A stretch of 64,000 nucleotides of DNA from Elysia crispata (taxonomy: Eukaryota; Mollusca; Gastropoda; Plakobranchidae). The stretch is from assembly GCA_033675545.1 (NCBI GenBank), contig JAWDGP010001093.1, forward strand, positions 319,501 to 383,500. Direction: 5' to 3'. The notes under the pieces were generated by a model that was not told where the DNA came from, made no database searches, and was given only the letters and a program-made list of their open reading frames with translations. Of the stretch, positions 18,286 through 63,860 are shown in pieces; within the stretch, counting starts at the first letter, position 1, and each line of letters starts with the position of its first letter. The translations under genes were made by a program, and so were the position numbers.

Positions 18286-20534
18286 ATATTGGCCTATTAT
18301 GAACGTTATAACTGACACCGATCTCACATTATGGAGATAAATTATATAACTTTTAAAGGCGGTTGTCGAATAGTTATGTATACTAATAAATTTCAGTGTG
18401 TGCTATATTTCTTTGTGAAAGGAGATTGCCTTTACCGCAGTTTACTTGTGTTCTTTCGACTTCTTTGAGAAACCTTTCGAGCCATTAATGTTACTTGTGA
18501 TTATAATGTCATGATAGCTATTCTACTAACGATACATAGTAAGAAACAAGGCGATTATAGTTGTAACTTAGTCAACAGCAGTAAAACGTGAACTTATATT
18601 TTTTTTTCTTCCTTCAAACAACGCAGTAGGCCTAGACAAGGATAATAGTATTATTATGTAGCGGTACCCTGTAACACTGTCTGAATCTTTGGGAAACTTA
18701 AACGTGCACTGCAAGTCTTTTAGGCTGCCAAAGAGCTTGGTTTCAGCTTTTTCTTTTTTTCCCCCAAATCAAACCTGAAGCCTGATGATATTGCAGAGCG
18801 GCACAGATGATTCGTTGCCACAGCTTACGTTTCTCTATGGCATTGGTCCGATTGATTTGGAAACTTTTGTGAGCGCACATAGTTTACAATAAACTAAATC
18901 TACATTACTATTTGTGATCAGTTACCACTGCCTTTACTACCATCACGACCACCTCACTATAGTAACTGCTACTATTTTTAGGTCTATGACTGCTACAGCT
19001 ACTGTCACCAATAATAATATATAATATTCTAGAGCCAGAGTTTGAGGTACTACTAGGCAATGGGTAGAAGTCTGGGTGAAAATGAAAAAAATGCCTGCCT
19101 CTGTGAGATTCGACCATCGAAATAAAAATACGTCAGCACTCGTCAGCTCTCAACTCAAAGAGAGCATGGCTTATACCAAATATACACCACTATGATCAGA
19201 TTCATGCCGCAGGTGTGTACAAAGCTTTTCTGAATGATTTTGAATATTGATTTGAGAAGAACCAAATCTCATCAGAAACAACCATTGAATGCCATAAAAA
19301 TTAAAGGCGCCCACTACTACTGCCAACTGCTTCCACCACCACCATTTCCAAAAATTCTGCATCTATTGAATCATTAAATGGTGTATAAATAAAATGATTG
19401 GAATGCACTAAAAATTAAAGTGTACGGAATTATGATAAAATACAATTGTGACTAGGCATCGTAGGATCATAAGATTTTTTAAATGATATGGAATTTTCAT
19501 TAAAAAAAAAAAATGGTGTTCAAAGACCAACTTCATGGATTTAATTCCAAATCCAGATGTAGGCCTACCGTAATTTGTGGCAACTAATAAGCCCACAAGC
19601 TAAATTTTGCGTCTTGTTTACTGTCGTAGAATGCTTTAGGGTGTATGCATTTGATCTTTATTTTCAAGAAACGTTTAATTATGTGGCGATTTCTCTCGTT
19701 TAAAATTAACTTTTTTTTTCTTTTATCTTTTCGAAGATGTCACTTGATGTAATGATCCGAAAAAGTCCATCCGCTCCATAAGAGTTCTTACACAAATATG
19801 AAATTCCTCTTAGACTTCTAAACTTGCGATCATTTTGGTTCAATATCAGAACAACCTCTTAATAAGCTCTCACAAGTCCGTAATATTTCACGAACTTGCG
19901 GGCTCTAGAGTCCTCCATGATAAAGATGATATAAACATAACCTAAATGTAACAGTTTAAAAGAAAAGTGAAACTGAAACAGCAATAATTCAACAAAATAC
20001 AGGTTGACGCAATGTTTTTTTAATTGGTAAAATGCTTTAAAACTTTATAAACAATACATTTTACGATTATTTTCTTTGAATATCGTGGCGTATTGCAATA
20101 CAATTTGAAATATTTAAAAACATTGAAAACTTCATATATTAAAAGTAATTGAATGAATTAATACAGACATTGAATTATAAATTATTATGGAAATCTTAAA
20201 CTTGTAAATAGTAGAAATAAATAAATAAAAAATTATTAAACTTTTTTTTCCATGCGAAAATCGAAAGTATATCTTTAAGATGGATAGAATAAAAACATTT
20301 AAAGAATATTAGGTTTAATTTAAAATATTTTCCTTCACATTACAAAACAAATATCAAACAATCCTACAACTTTAAAATGCAGAGTCGAAACCAGCCACTG
20401 ACAAATAGCGAGTATATCGCACGTCTCCAGATTAAAATATTACATCATGACCTTAAATCCATAGGCCTATTCGTTTTCCGAATGTGTTAACAGTAATTTA
20501 TTTCGTTACTCCTCCATAATTATTACGAAAAAGG

Positions 20535-20540
20535 TTTATT
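20535..20540 (-). promoter_or_regulatory. Likely poly(A) signal of the arrestin-like gene
   Basis: TTTATT on the plus strand (AATAAA on the coding strand), 66 bases beyond the stop codon at 20606-20608. It is the first such hexamer after the stop. Confidence 0.4.
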
Positions 20541-20605
20541 TCCGTCTCGCTTGTTCTTTTCAGAACTCTACACACCCTGTAATATTTTACAATTGTATGG
20601 ACAAA

Positions 20606-34894
<14,289 letters not shown>

Positions 34895-37204
34895 TCTCGC
34901 ACCTTTCGATGGTTTTCGGGGGGTTTTCAAGCGAGGATACTGATGATATTTGTGGGTTCAAGTTTTATATAACATACAAAAGTATGTCAATTGTTTATGA
35001 ACTTGACGGTTGGCATGGTAATTTTGTACCTGGAATAATAATGAATATAAATACATTGGCTTTATATTTACCTCCAAAACATAACGAAAGTCTTCTTTAG
35101 TTTCAGCTATTTAACATTTAATAAAAAACAAAACAAAAACTAAAGCAAATTAGTAAAATAATCATGCAAGAAAAGAATGGGTCCTTTATATTTAACAAAA
35201 TACACAATACTTTAAAACAAGATACCTCTGTATAAGTAATATGATTTCGATATTATTGCAGTTATCGGCCCAACTCACTTTCAGCTTTAAAATTGTATTT
35301 TTCTTAATGAACTTGATATGCTAAACACGAATATGAAGGTTTAATTTGTCGCAAGTACATAATTTTCAAGATATAAGCGTTTTTGTGTTGCTCTAAAAAC
35401 CCATTAAACTACAAGTTTCGAATTCGTCGAGAGACGTTCAATTGCTAAGCCTAAAGTGAGCGAGGCTGATATCTGCAAATTTATCCATGTCTCTTGTTAA
35501 ATTCGATCAACACCATCTGGCTAAGGACGAGCATAGATCTGGTTCTGGCGAACCCAACATATTACACAGACCTGCTATATGGAGAAATTGATAAGTATCA
35601 CAGCGAATGACGAAAAAACCCACGTAAAGAATATAATTATGTCTTCAGCACAAGTCAATGATCTGCTAAAGCTACAGTTACGATTATTGAGACCCATCGA
35701 GGTATTGTATTACAGTTATGTTAAATTTACATGCATAATATGCCTGTTCTTGAAGTAAGATAAACTGTAGCATAGAAACTGAGGTGATAAGATATCCATA
35801 CAGAACCTATACATAAAAGACTTTTGCAGTTTTATTTCTATAATATTCACTCTCAAAAGATTAACTATATCCCTTGAGGGCCTAAATTAGACTATAATAA
35901 TAAAAATCGAATACCCTGATGAGCTCTTCAACTAAATGTTGCAGTTCAGTTCAATGTATAAAGACCTTTTGACCGACATCTTATCGAGGTAACTAATGCA
36001 ATTTAAGGGATATGTGGAAAAAAATGGGCCAGGCTTCGTCATGCTCATAGTCCGTCTCAAAACAACTTTGCGTTTGGTTATCAGTGTGTGTTTTTAATAT
36101 TACTCTTTTTGGAGTTGGTCGAGTCTACAAAAGTCCTAAAAAGTATTCTGAAGACCGTTTTCAGGAACATAAAATTAGTTGTGTCGCAGGCCTATATAAA
36201 ACTTACAATTTGCAGATCAATGGCCGTATAGTAAAACACCTAGTATGAGACGCACAAGAATTTTTCATTAACGGTTTAAGCCATAAGTCATGAAGCAATG
36301 TCGTTTTAGGTCCGAACGGTTTTTTACATAGATAAAACAACAAGAAAGCCCGGAAGAGGGGAATAAGTTAGATAAGAGACAGAGCTGAAATTAATTTTTC
36401 TTCTTTGTGTAACCCCAAGCAAAAGCCAAGCCCAACCTTTTTCTATGGTCCCGATCAAACGAAGCCCTCTTTGGTGTGTAAATTAGTCCGTACCTAAAAG
36501 GAACTCTTTCCTCGTTGTGTATATCCTAATTACTTGATATACTTTTCCAATACAGTTAACAGAAAAAAAACAGTTTTGTTGTTGCTCTTCTTGAATTACT
36601 ATCTTAGCAAAACATAGGCTCCAGCAAGAATCAGCTTTTAGTCTCGCTGGTTCATCAATAAACTGTATTCATGAATTTATTTAACTTTTTGACAGCACTA
36701 AGGTTACGATGTGGACAACGTTTAGTCCATGAGTGCATTTTTTATGTTTTTTAAATGGATATAAGACAAGTTGCACTCGGGGGCGGCTTTTGTTCTTAAG
36801 ATTTCTTCTTTATAGCTTCTGATTTTTTGGACTTTTCGCTATGTAGCATATCACTTTGTGAAAGCTCATTTCCTTTGAAGTCTTGAGATCAACTTTGTGG
36901 CGGTATAACTAACCATTTAATATAAAATTTTAAGTTTGTTACAATTCTTATTAGACCCATTGTGTAGATTTAGATGGATAATTTAGCCAGCTTTTGGGAT
37001 CAAAATGTGCTCTATGGCAACCTATACGAAAGATACTTAGATTGTGCTAGCAGCTACTCGCAAGATCATACTCGCATGAAAAATTAAGAAAATTTTAACT
37101 TACCTAAAAAACTCACATCATGCCGTTGTGAGCGGATATACACAAGTTGAAAATCTGTATCCAATGTTGCAACTTAAAATGTTAAAAATTTGGCTAAAAC
37201 GGAG
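34895..37204. other. Upstream region of the arrestin-like gene
   Basis: The 5' UTR and promoter of the minus-strand gene should lie here. The reading frame upstream of the start ATG stays open only to a TGA near 34950, after an acceptor-like ATCATCAG, so a further 5' non-coding exon is possible. No other coding sequence with convincing character was seen. Confidence 0.45.
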
Positions 37205-37371
37205 TTAAAACACGAAAATTTGAGCTAAAAGTAGTACACTTTCTCGGATCCAACGTTTCCGATAAAAATGATTTAGCTTAATATCTCGGCATTCTTTTAT
37301 CTTGAAAGGGAGGCGTGTTGTGATAGATCCATGAACAAGCTCACCCAAACATGAACCAGCACACCGAACTC
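37205..37371 (-). CDS. Candidate terminal exon, unrecognised 55-codon reading frame
   Basis: On the minus strand an acceptor (TCATTTGTAG) is followed by an open frame of 54 residues ending in TAA. It starts V-R-C-A-G-S-C-L-G-E-L-V-H-G, has a basic middle and a hydrophobic end. Amino-acid composition looks moderately protein-like, but no upstream exon was found and the length is within what chance allows. It could be the last exon of a gene starting further right, or nothing. Confidence 0.2.
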
Positions 37372-37884
37372 CTACAAATGACACAATAATGATAAACACA
37401 TTAAATTTTAGTCTCAGAACTTTAGATTGAATTTGGTAAGTCGAAGTATCTCGCTAAAAAATAGAGTGAACTGGACTAACAGCCTCTGTGTATTGTTTAC
37501 GAAGTACGTCAGTCACGTGTGATTATTTTTTTTCACGATAAAACTTGATGATTAAGTATAACTTCATTCCTTTTTAGAAGAGGGTGAAAGTATTTCTTCA
37601 CTTCTTTTGACCTTGATAATTAATTATGCATTTCTTGTAAGATTTGTTGGTATTAAATGGTCTGGAAAGATCATGGCTATCTAAGCAAAACTTTGTGTCA
37701 AAAGCAATGTAAAGACTATTAGAGGAAAACTGTATGTCCCAACTGTGTGTCATAATGTCTTCATTGTTTACAGCTCAAAATTTCCCTTGTTGCCAAGGGA
37801 GAACATAATAGCAATTCATTTGAAAGCGCTTAGCTAAAACAAAGAAGGCAAAATAATTGAACAAAATCTTTCCTCCCTCCAACC

Positions 37885-38000
37885 GCCCCCCCCCAAAAAA
37901 AAACCAAAACAAAACAAAACAAAACAAAAAAACAAACAAACAAGCCCCCCCCAAAAACAACAACAAACAAACAAACAAAAATAAATCAAAACAAAACAAA
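37885..38000. repeat. A/C-rich low-complexity tract
   Basis: Runs of CCCCCC followed by A runs and (AAAAC)n/(AAAC)n units. The minus-strand F-rich frame over it is an artefact. Confidence 0.85.
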
Positions 38001-39069
38001 GAAACGAAATATGACAAATAAGGCCAACATGACAAAAGTCAATCTCTATTTAAACTTTTAATAACGAAATATTTTTGTATTGTAACGTGTAAACTTGCTG
38101 CCAATGTTATTTGAGACAGCTTTATGATAATATGAAAAAAAAATAAACTTGGAAAATCTTAGAATACAGACTGAGCTTTTTTATTTTAAGACGTGCTCTT
38201 TTCAATAAATGAAAGATCTTAAAGTCTTTTGTTTCGGTGAAAAATACATTGTTTACTTACTTACTACTCCTCTGCAAACTTTTCAGTGACTCTTCTTTTA
38301 AAACTTTTTACACTATAGCTCTATATAAGATTATTTGGGCAACTTTAGGAGACCTTAAAGTTATAATTAAAATTTATCTACACTTAAAATAAGCGCTTTA
38401 TTCTCTTACTTTATGTCGCCTAGGGATTTATCGAAGCAAATGAAGAAAATAATTATAAAAAAATTAATCCGTTTTTATAAACATCTATCTATTTTAAATA
38501 CTTGTAAACGTTACTTAAGATGTACAAGTAAATGGCAGCTATAAATTCATGAAAGGAATGCGCCCACAGATACTCTTTGTTCGTATCTACATAGCTTGAC
38601 ATTGAGCCTTTAAAAGGGTGTTGAAAAGCATGAGAAAGTGAAGATTCAATTTTCTTCCTCAGAACTTTGGATAAATATTCATAAATCCTGCAGGAGAAAT
38701 TATTTCTTATTAAAAAAAACCCTCCTGTTTTATTTCTGTTTCAAATATCAGAAATACATTTTCACTTTTTCTACAGGATAAAGAGCTAAAGAGACGAATA
38801 CTCAACCAATGTAATAGATATCTTAAAAGACTTTTAGTTAAAGGTTGTGTTACGTAGCATTATGTGATGATTGATAGACATTAGCTCTTATGCAATTTAT
38901 GCTCGGCAAAAAACACTATTTTGTTTTAATGGAAATTGTTTAATACCTTGATCACTTGAGACACAGACAGACATAGACAGACAGCTCCAGAAAACAGAAA
39001 AAAGGGAAAGAGAACATGTTTATGTGTGTGAGAGAAAGTGAAAAAGATATAAAGAGTCCTAGAAATAGA

Positions 39070-40230
<1,161 letters not shown>

Positions 40231-41799
40231 CGGAGATAAAATTAGATAAAACGACAAAGAGCGAGAGATAATTATATTGTTGGGCTGTGGAGGTAAACTA
40301 GAAAATTTCACCACCTAAATTTTAACATGTCTGATGCATGTAGATCTTATTTCAATATACAGAGCTCAAAATTGATACAAAGCTCTAATAATCTCGAGAT
40401 CACTCTGCCAAATCCTTTAAACTTCTGTCAATGATTCGTGGTTGAGAACGCTTTGTGAGCTCTTTGTGAAGAACGAAATTTATCTGCCAGTTATAAGAAT
40501 AAGTCCTTGTTTTCTTATCTTACACTTGTGTCGTCAGTGCTAGAATGTTAGAGCGTCTCCTTAGCATGTCTAAGTTGATCACGATTTCGAAAATGTTAGA
40601 CAAAATAAATAGACTTGCTTTAAACTTGCTTTACTCCTGCTGTGGTGATAATCAGCATAATTATGCATCTACTGAGCATGTTTTTTAAATTGTTACGTGT
40701 AAAGGAATTTATATAGATAAAACCATTCTTTCAGTTCTGATAAACATTTTGTGAGCAACTGTTATTACGATTGTTAGGCAATTCTTTTTGGTGGCAGGAG
40801 AGAAGATGTGAATTAAAACAAAAAATAAAACCCAAAGCAATTATAATAAAAAGTCACAAAACCAATGAAGAAAGAAGCGACTCCTGAGTAACATCTGATA
40901 AAACTAAGTTTATTTAAAAATCAAGCCATAGCCGAAGCTTCCAATAAAAAAGCTATTGAATAGAAAATGTTTCATAATGACTTCTCCGTCAAGGCACAAA
41001 CAGACATCTAAAAAGCACATCGATATCATCCACTTTTGAAACATTTTGTTTAACACCCATTACATCATTGCTCTAAAACGCGCAAGGAAACTGGACATTC
41101 CTTTGTGGTCAAGAAAACTTGCCGATTTAAACTCAAAACAATAATTCTTATGTAGAGTAGATTTATTTTAACGTACAAGAACTAAATAACTTTTTCCCTT
41201 TTATATCGAATGCGTTGTAATTGTTTACAATGTAATCTGAGAGTAATTTCATCGACATTAACTTTGCAACCATTCAAAAATAAGCACGACGCAATTATAA
41301 TAATAAAAAAAACCCAAAAAACGACAGGACGCATGTCAAAACTTTTTTAAGTAAATCGATGAAGTAATTCAAGCTACGTACATCAACAGGGAGAGGAAGT
41401 GAAATGTCACTGCTGATTCTAAACAATTTGAGAACAAAAGAAACCAAAAGTTATTAACTCCCATCCGCCGTTCATGCAATGAGTTTCACTCACAAACATA
41501 ACACAAAGTTGGAGAAGGGTTGCTCTTATTTGTTAATGTTTTCCTAATACACCTGGGACAGTCTTGCTTGTAATGGACCATATACAAACAAATTGTATAG
41601 AACCAGCAACTATGAGTCTTCAAGGAAAAGCGGCATCATGACTATTTCTCCTTATTCCACCCTAACGCCGCATTCTTACCAGAAAAGGAGTTTCATCGCA
41701 TTTAACCGCATGTCTTGTAATAAAATCTTAAAAATCGCTTGGTTGAGCCAACACCCTTGTACAAATCTCTGAAATTGCTTAGGGGACTGGAATTATATG

Positions 41800-41985
41800 A
41801 CATAAGGTCACACCTACGTCCACCCAGTGCCAGCAGGGTTAGATAAAGAGACTGCGAAGACCCTACCACAGCCTGATATATAAATCCCCTGTCTGATAGG
41901 GCTGCTCCCCTTGCAGGCTAGAAGCTGGGAGTTGACAGGGCAGCAAAGAGCTGCTGGCTTCAGAGACGGAATAAAGATAGGCTAT
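41800..41985. other. GC-richer island, possibly a dispersed-repeat fragment
   Basis: A block clearly richer in G and C than its surroundings, with short complementary motifs (CCCTGTCTGATAGGG, and CAGCAAAGAGCTGCTG). No open frame of interest. It may be a SINE or transposon remnant. Identity unknown. Confidence 0.3.
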
Positions 41986-43603
41986 CACAAAAGACCTCCA
42001 TTTTATAAGGTAAACTACTGGCCGCTCAAATATTTCCATTTTTATGAAAGAAAATGACAAATTTAGTCGGAAAGATAAAACATTAAGTTTGATTTCTATC
42101 ATAATATGTATTCTGATGCCACGCTAAATACTTAAAACTTTGATAGACAAGGACTGAAATTATAATCTTCTCTGATAATTCATAGGGAATAGAGGAAATA
42201 ATAATAATGCGCATTCACTCCAGCGACCCACTATAATTGATTTTGTACAATATGTATTTTAAGACCTAAAAGGAGTAAATCTGCGTAAATGGAAAGTATG
42301 AATTTCAAGACTTATAATAGTCTTACTAATAGGTTATTTTTACATAATATAATAATTAAGCCCTGCGATATCATTTTGGTCTGAAACAACTAGTTTCATC
42401 ACATTCACACGTTATTTAATACGGCTTGTGTCGTTACAATTTGTTTTGCATAGTATCACGACGGATAGCGGTAAAAAAGCCCCTACGTTACCACGCGTTG
42501 TTTATAGCAACTTGTTTCATCACACATTTACTTTACACGGCTTGTATCTTAAGTACTTTTTTGTTTTTGTTTATTATACTAATGTCAAGGTAAAGAGGTT
42601 TTTTAATCTATAATGTGTTAATAGGCTCAATCACCGGTTCTGTCACACCCGAAAGCTCATGTCTTATTAACTTCATCCGCGTAAGATCCTTATAAGAATC
42701 TACGAGACATAAACATGATTTGATTTTTTATTATTTTTAGATAGGGTGTTTGGCGAACTAGATTTTTGATCATAAAAGATTGCTTTTAAATGCTTTACTT
42801 TTAGTTATTTTTGTTTTTTGATTTGTTCAACTAACGCTATAATGCATATCATTTTGTAATATAACATGTTTTAAGTTGATACTGATAGAGCGAACTATGA
42901 GGTCATAACTCTTCTAATGAAACAAAAAAAGCTGGTGCTTGAGGTAAATGTTTTTGAAGTTACCACTAGAAGCTCTAAACGTAACAGTTTCAAAGATTTT
43001 GTGACGTGAGACTTAAAAAAAACCTAAACGAGCTCCCTGTTGACAATGCTACCTGCCTATAACAACGTGGTTGGTTGCTTATTTTGACTGTATTATTAAA
43101 AGTAAAATTTCTTTTGTATTTTATATAAGGGCATCATTGTAGGCTCTGCGGAGATTGTAAATTATAGTACAGCAATGCATATAATACGTGTTTTATGGTA
43201 TCATTATACGATTTTTATAAAAAAAAAAAAAAAATGTCAAACGATCCATACTTCCAAAGAAGAAAAACAAACCAAAAACGAATCGTATATTTTTTTTCCA
43301 GCTATGGAAGAGTTTTGCCGTATGTAACCGTCCTTCAAGACGATGAAATAGAATTACTGTTATATTATAGAGTCGAAAGTATCAATTTTAAGCACATGAA
43401 ACAATATCTTTTTATGTCATTGAATTTATATAATACTTCATTAGAAGTAAATAACTTTAAACTAATGGACAGTGTGGTTTCTAAATTGTAAAACGTCTCG
43501 TAAGTCTCTCTCAGTCTTATACATGGTCTGCATCTATAATAAAAAAAAAAATTCCTTCTGCACAATAATATAAATTATATTGGTTACAATGAAATTATAA
43601 TAA

Positions 43604-43978
<375 letters not shown>

Positions 43979-44705
43979 ACGTTTCACCACACTTCAACGA
44001 TGGAGACAAAAAGAAGACAGTTTTGTTATCTAGCAGTATATGACCATTATTAGTAAACATTTTTTTAAAATTCATAGAAGATTTACAATTTTTCATGGTA
44101 AAACAAAAATTATTGCACGTGTAAAACAAGAACAGTTGCTTGCTAGTTTCTTCATCATTCTTTTTGACCAATGCCGGTTACAGGTCTTAAAATGCTTACT
44201 GTCACCATCCAAACACTTTAATTCACTGTTCGTTTAAGAAAAGTGGAAGCCCGTTTGAAAGTCAATTACGGATCAGTTGATCGTTTATTTGATGGAAACT
44301 TGAACGTCTCATTTCAATAAAAGACCGGCGGTGTTAACTTTTACCAGAAGTGTAATTTCAATGCAGGTCTTAATAATCTCTTTTTACAGACTGTGCTTGC
44401 AATTTGTACTGTAACGCAAGAATTTTTTTCATCATCCATAATCATAGCAAAAGAGAACTTTGTACTACATAGTGTGAGTAAATTTCCAATACAAGATGAA
44501 TGAATGGATCACCATGCTTTCATTTCTTTTATTCAATATACAATAACAAATGGTTCTTATTGATGAGTATTTTCTAGAGGCAAAAAGAATAAAAAGAAAT
44601 TAATGGTCTTTCTTAGAATATTGATACTTTCCATCGCTAAAATTTCAATATGTTTTATTAAATGCGTTTCGCTGAATATTTAGAAATGGTATGATATGTC
44701 ACTTT

Positions 44706-44916
44706 TCAAAGGCTCAGATTTAAAGAATTGTTGATAAAGTTTTCAACGTTATCAGTGAAACGTATGGCGTGGTAAGGGTTAGCTTGACTGCCAAGCTGAC
44801 ACACGAGTTGTACAGGATCTGCTACAGGAGGCGCCGTCAGGCCGTCTGCGTTGGTGAATGAATGTTTTCCAGACCTTATCAACCAACCATTATCGATTAG
44901 CCTTTTGGGAACGGAA
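44706..44916 (-). CDS. Terminal exon of an unrecognised minus-strand gene
   Basis: After a good acceptor (ATCAATTTCAG) the minus strand is open in phase 2 for 69 residues to a TGA. The peptide has strong protein character: it begins S-V-P-K-R-L-I-D-N-G-W, passes N-A-D-G-L-T-A-P-P and V-C-Q-L-G-S-Q-A-N-P-Y, and ends I-N-N-S-L-N-L-S-L. A diverged homologue of this peptide lies nearby on the opposite strand, which supports it being real or formerly real coding sequence. No upstream exon of the same gene was located. The family is not recognised. Confidence 0.45.
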
Positions 44917-45139
44917 CTGAAATTGATTTGAGATAGTTATAAAGTCATAAAATTTTTACCTTAAGATACGAAATAAAGTGTGAGCTTAGCTGTTAGAGCC
45001 ACAGAGTTGACGCAAAATTAAATTAATCGAGCAGAAAGTGTGCATGTATAAGATCAACAATGTCATTGTAAAATATATAAACAAACGTTCGAAATTACAT
45101 TCTCAAAACATTAAATCAATAAGCTATCAAGAATGAACT

Positions 45140-45424
45140 AATGGTTGGAGAAGTTTATCAAAGATAACAAACAGGTCGTGCTTGACCAATAATGACGTCA
45201 TTCAGGTGTCTCCGAGTTTCAGCCAACGCCTGTGTAAACTTGCCGGACAGGCTAGCCCTTACCGCGTCATACATAGCGCTGATTATATTAGTGGGAGGAC
45301 AAGACCTCTTGTTCCACCTACTCTCTTATGTGACCACAAACTTAAACCTTTTGTGTCTCCCCTTTGTCCGGTTATTATCAGCAGCTGGAACCAATATGAA
45401 GACAAGAACGATTTAGTTACTTAA
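45140..45424 (+). pseudogene. Diverged inverted copy of the 44.7-44.9 kb terminal exon
   Basis: Read on the plus strand, T-N-N-D, then R-L-C-K-L-A-G-Q-A-S-P-Y-R-V-I-H-S-A-D matches T-N-A-D and V-C-Q-L-G-S-Q-A-N-P-Y-H-A-I-R-F-T-D of the minus-strand exon. A 45-base core has 33 identical positions, and a shared AATGGTTGG lies upstream. Relative to that exon there is a deletion, and the upstream frame is broken, so this copy looks decayed. The frame stays open to 45424 with unrelated sequence after the homologous part. It could be a second functional exon in opposite orientation, but that is less likely. Confidence 0.4.
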
Positions 45425-47324
45425 GACTGCCCCCGCCTCCTATCTTACACACAAACACACACACCATAAGTTACATTCTTCTCAGCAAAGTGTAGTCTTG
45501 ACAACCGTACAAAGGATCAATGCCACGTTATCTGATAATTGTTCCTCGTTTGGGCGTATACACCTTCTAAGTTTGATATATTTGTCACCTTAGAGATAAA
45601 CGAACAAATCGTCGATGGTGATTTAAAATGGAAAGGTCACGACATAGGGTTTTAATATAGCATTACAAAAGACTGATCTTATACAGGTGCTGTGTAGTTT
45701 GCAAATTAAGCAAACTATTTTTGCCCTCTAAACATTTTAATTTAAATAAGGTGTGTATTGCCTATCAAACCATTTTTTTAAATTAAAAAAAAATAATTTG
45801 CTCAGTGTAAGTATGTTCAACTTGAAACAAAACCACTAAAAAATCTTCCTTTTGATATCTGCCTTCAATGCAATGAATGCCTTTTGGTGCAATCCTATTA
45901 AAAAAAAACCGAATAAATGATGTGACTTCTACGCTTTGAAATTGTATGAGAAGAAATATTTTGTTTTGTTTGGAAAACAAGAAAATCAATTGTTACTTGG
46001 TAAAAACAAATGAAATGTCAGTATTTTTTATAACTAAATAATTGTACACATTCTATTAGGAAATAGATATAAAATGGCGTAATAGTTGCCTTTAGATGCC
46101 TTTAAATATCCCACTCATAAAAAAGCTGAAACTTAATTTACCCTATAATCGCGAAAGTGTGACCTCTAGATCAGGTTATCTTTTTAAAATCATTTTCTTC
46201 AAGTTTGCGTCCTCAATTTTTTCCCATTTCCCCCAATTTTTAGCCGTTGCCTTCCCTTAAAGGTCCTTCTGATGAATATACGTCTTGCCCTGTCAAAGCT
46301 TCATCTTAAAGCTAAGATTAAAAGCAACTCATTTTATTATAATAAGCAACCCATTCAGGCATAAAATAAGGTATGAAGTATAATGTGTATCAAATTTTGT
46401 CAAAGTCTAGATGTCCTCATCAAATGAATTGAAATTATCAGCTAATTTTGTTTAAATTCTTTCAAGCCTTTATTAATATGTAATTACAAAGAACATTGAA
46501 TTCCCGCAAGTAAGTGCACCTCTTGGTACTTTCTACAGGAACCTTAGCCTTGGAATGAGCGTTTTGAAGAAACTTTAAATAAACTGAAAAAGTGCATGTT
46601 AACCTTTTCTCCAGTAATGTTTTTGTAAAAAAGTGGTAGTACCCGGAAAGTTAGCAGTCTTAATCCAAATATCTTTCACTGCTAATATTAAACACCACTT
46701 TTTTGCCCAGAGAAAGTCATGGGGGTGAGAATACAGAACCCTGGACTCTTTTGTTTCTTACTCGAAATATGAGCCATTTTTGGGATATATCTGGCTGTAC
46801 ACGACCTTCGTAAGTTATCATATGCCAAAAGAAATTAAAGTTCACTACGTTTCTGGTGAGCCTTTTTTAAAAGATTATCTATAAGATTGTGTTACTTTTT
46901 TATGTGCCACTCAAATAGTGATTGAATATCATTTTCTCATAAAATTATGAATTTCTTTTCCGGCCTGCATTTTTATCTTCATCACTTTACAATTTTTCAA
47001 AATGAGTGAATTTTTTTTCTTCGGATGTTAAGAAACAGTGCATGTCCACGAAATTAACAACAACGTTCTTCCATTTATTTTATATATTTATGATGAATTG
47101 AATTGAAATATAGAACTTTAAAAGTTTTAAAATTTATTTTAAAAAGACAACAAAACTCTGAGCACAATTACAAAAATACACGTGATCCTTACATTTTTTT
47201 TCAAGGGCATATACTTCATAGAGCACGTTTGTTGATGTTCATAATTTTTAGACAACTGTCGGCCAGCGATAACACTGATATGTGTGTGTAATTTTTTTTT
47301 CTCCCTATTCACAATTTTTTGTAG
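45425..47324. other. Region upstream of the discoidin/LamG gene
   Basis: AT-rich sequence. The first exon or exons (signal peptide) of the downstream plus-strand gene may lie here or further left. A hydrophobic stretch near 46.72-46.81 kb was examined but has the wrong phase or a stop. No exon could be assigned. Confidence 0.4.

Positions 47325-63860
<16,536 letters not shown>

Larger units (their letters stand above)
15396..20605. other. Intergenic DNA between RNF139 and the arrestin-like gene
   Basis: The RNF139 promoter and any 5' UTR exons should lie in the left part, and the 3' UTR of the arrestin-like gene at the right edge. The sequence is AT-rich with A and T homopolymers, a (TA)n array and a cluster of AGATCTAGATC motifs. 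Around 15650-15780 both strands are open for about 45 codons, but neither gives a recognisable protein. No gene is supported. Confidence 0.5.

Noticed and set aside
46700-46815. Possible signal-peptide exon of the discoidin/LamG gene
   Set aside because: The hydrophobic frame has no ATG, and the frames with an ATG stop or end in a phase that does not match the next exon.
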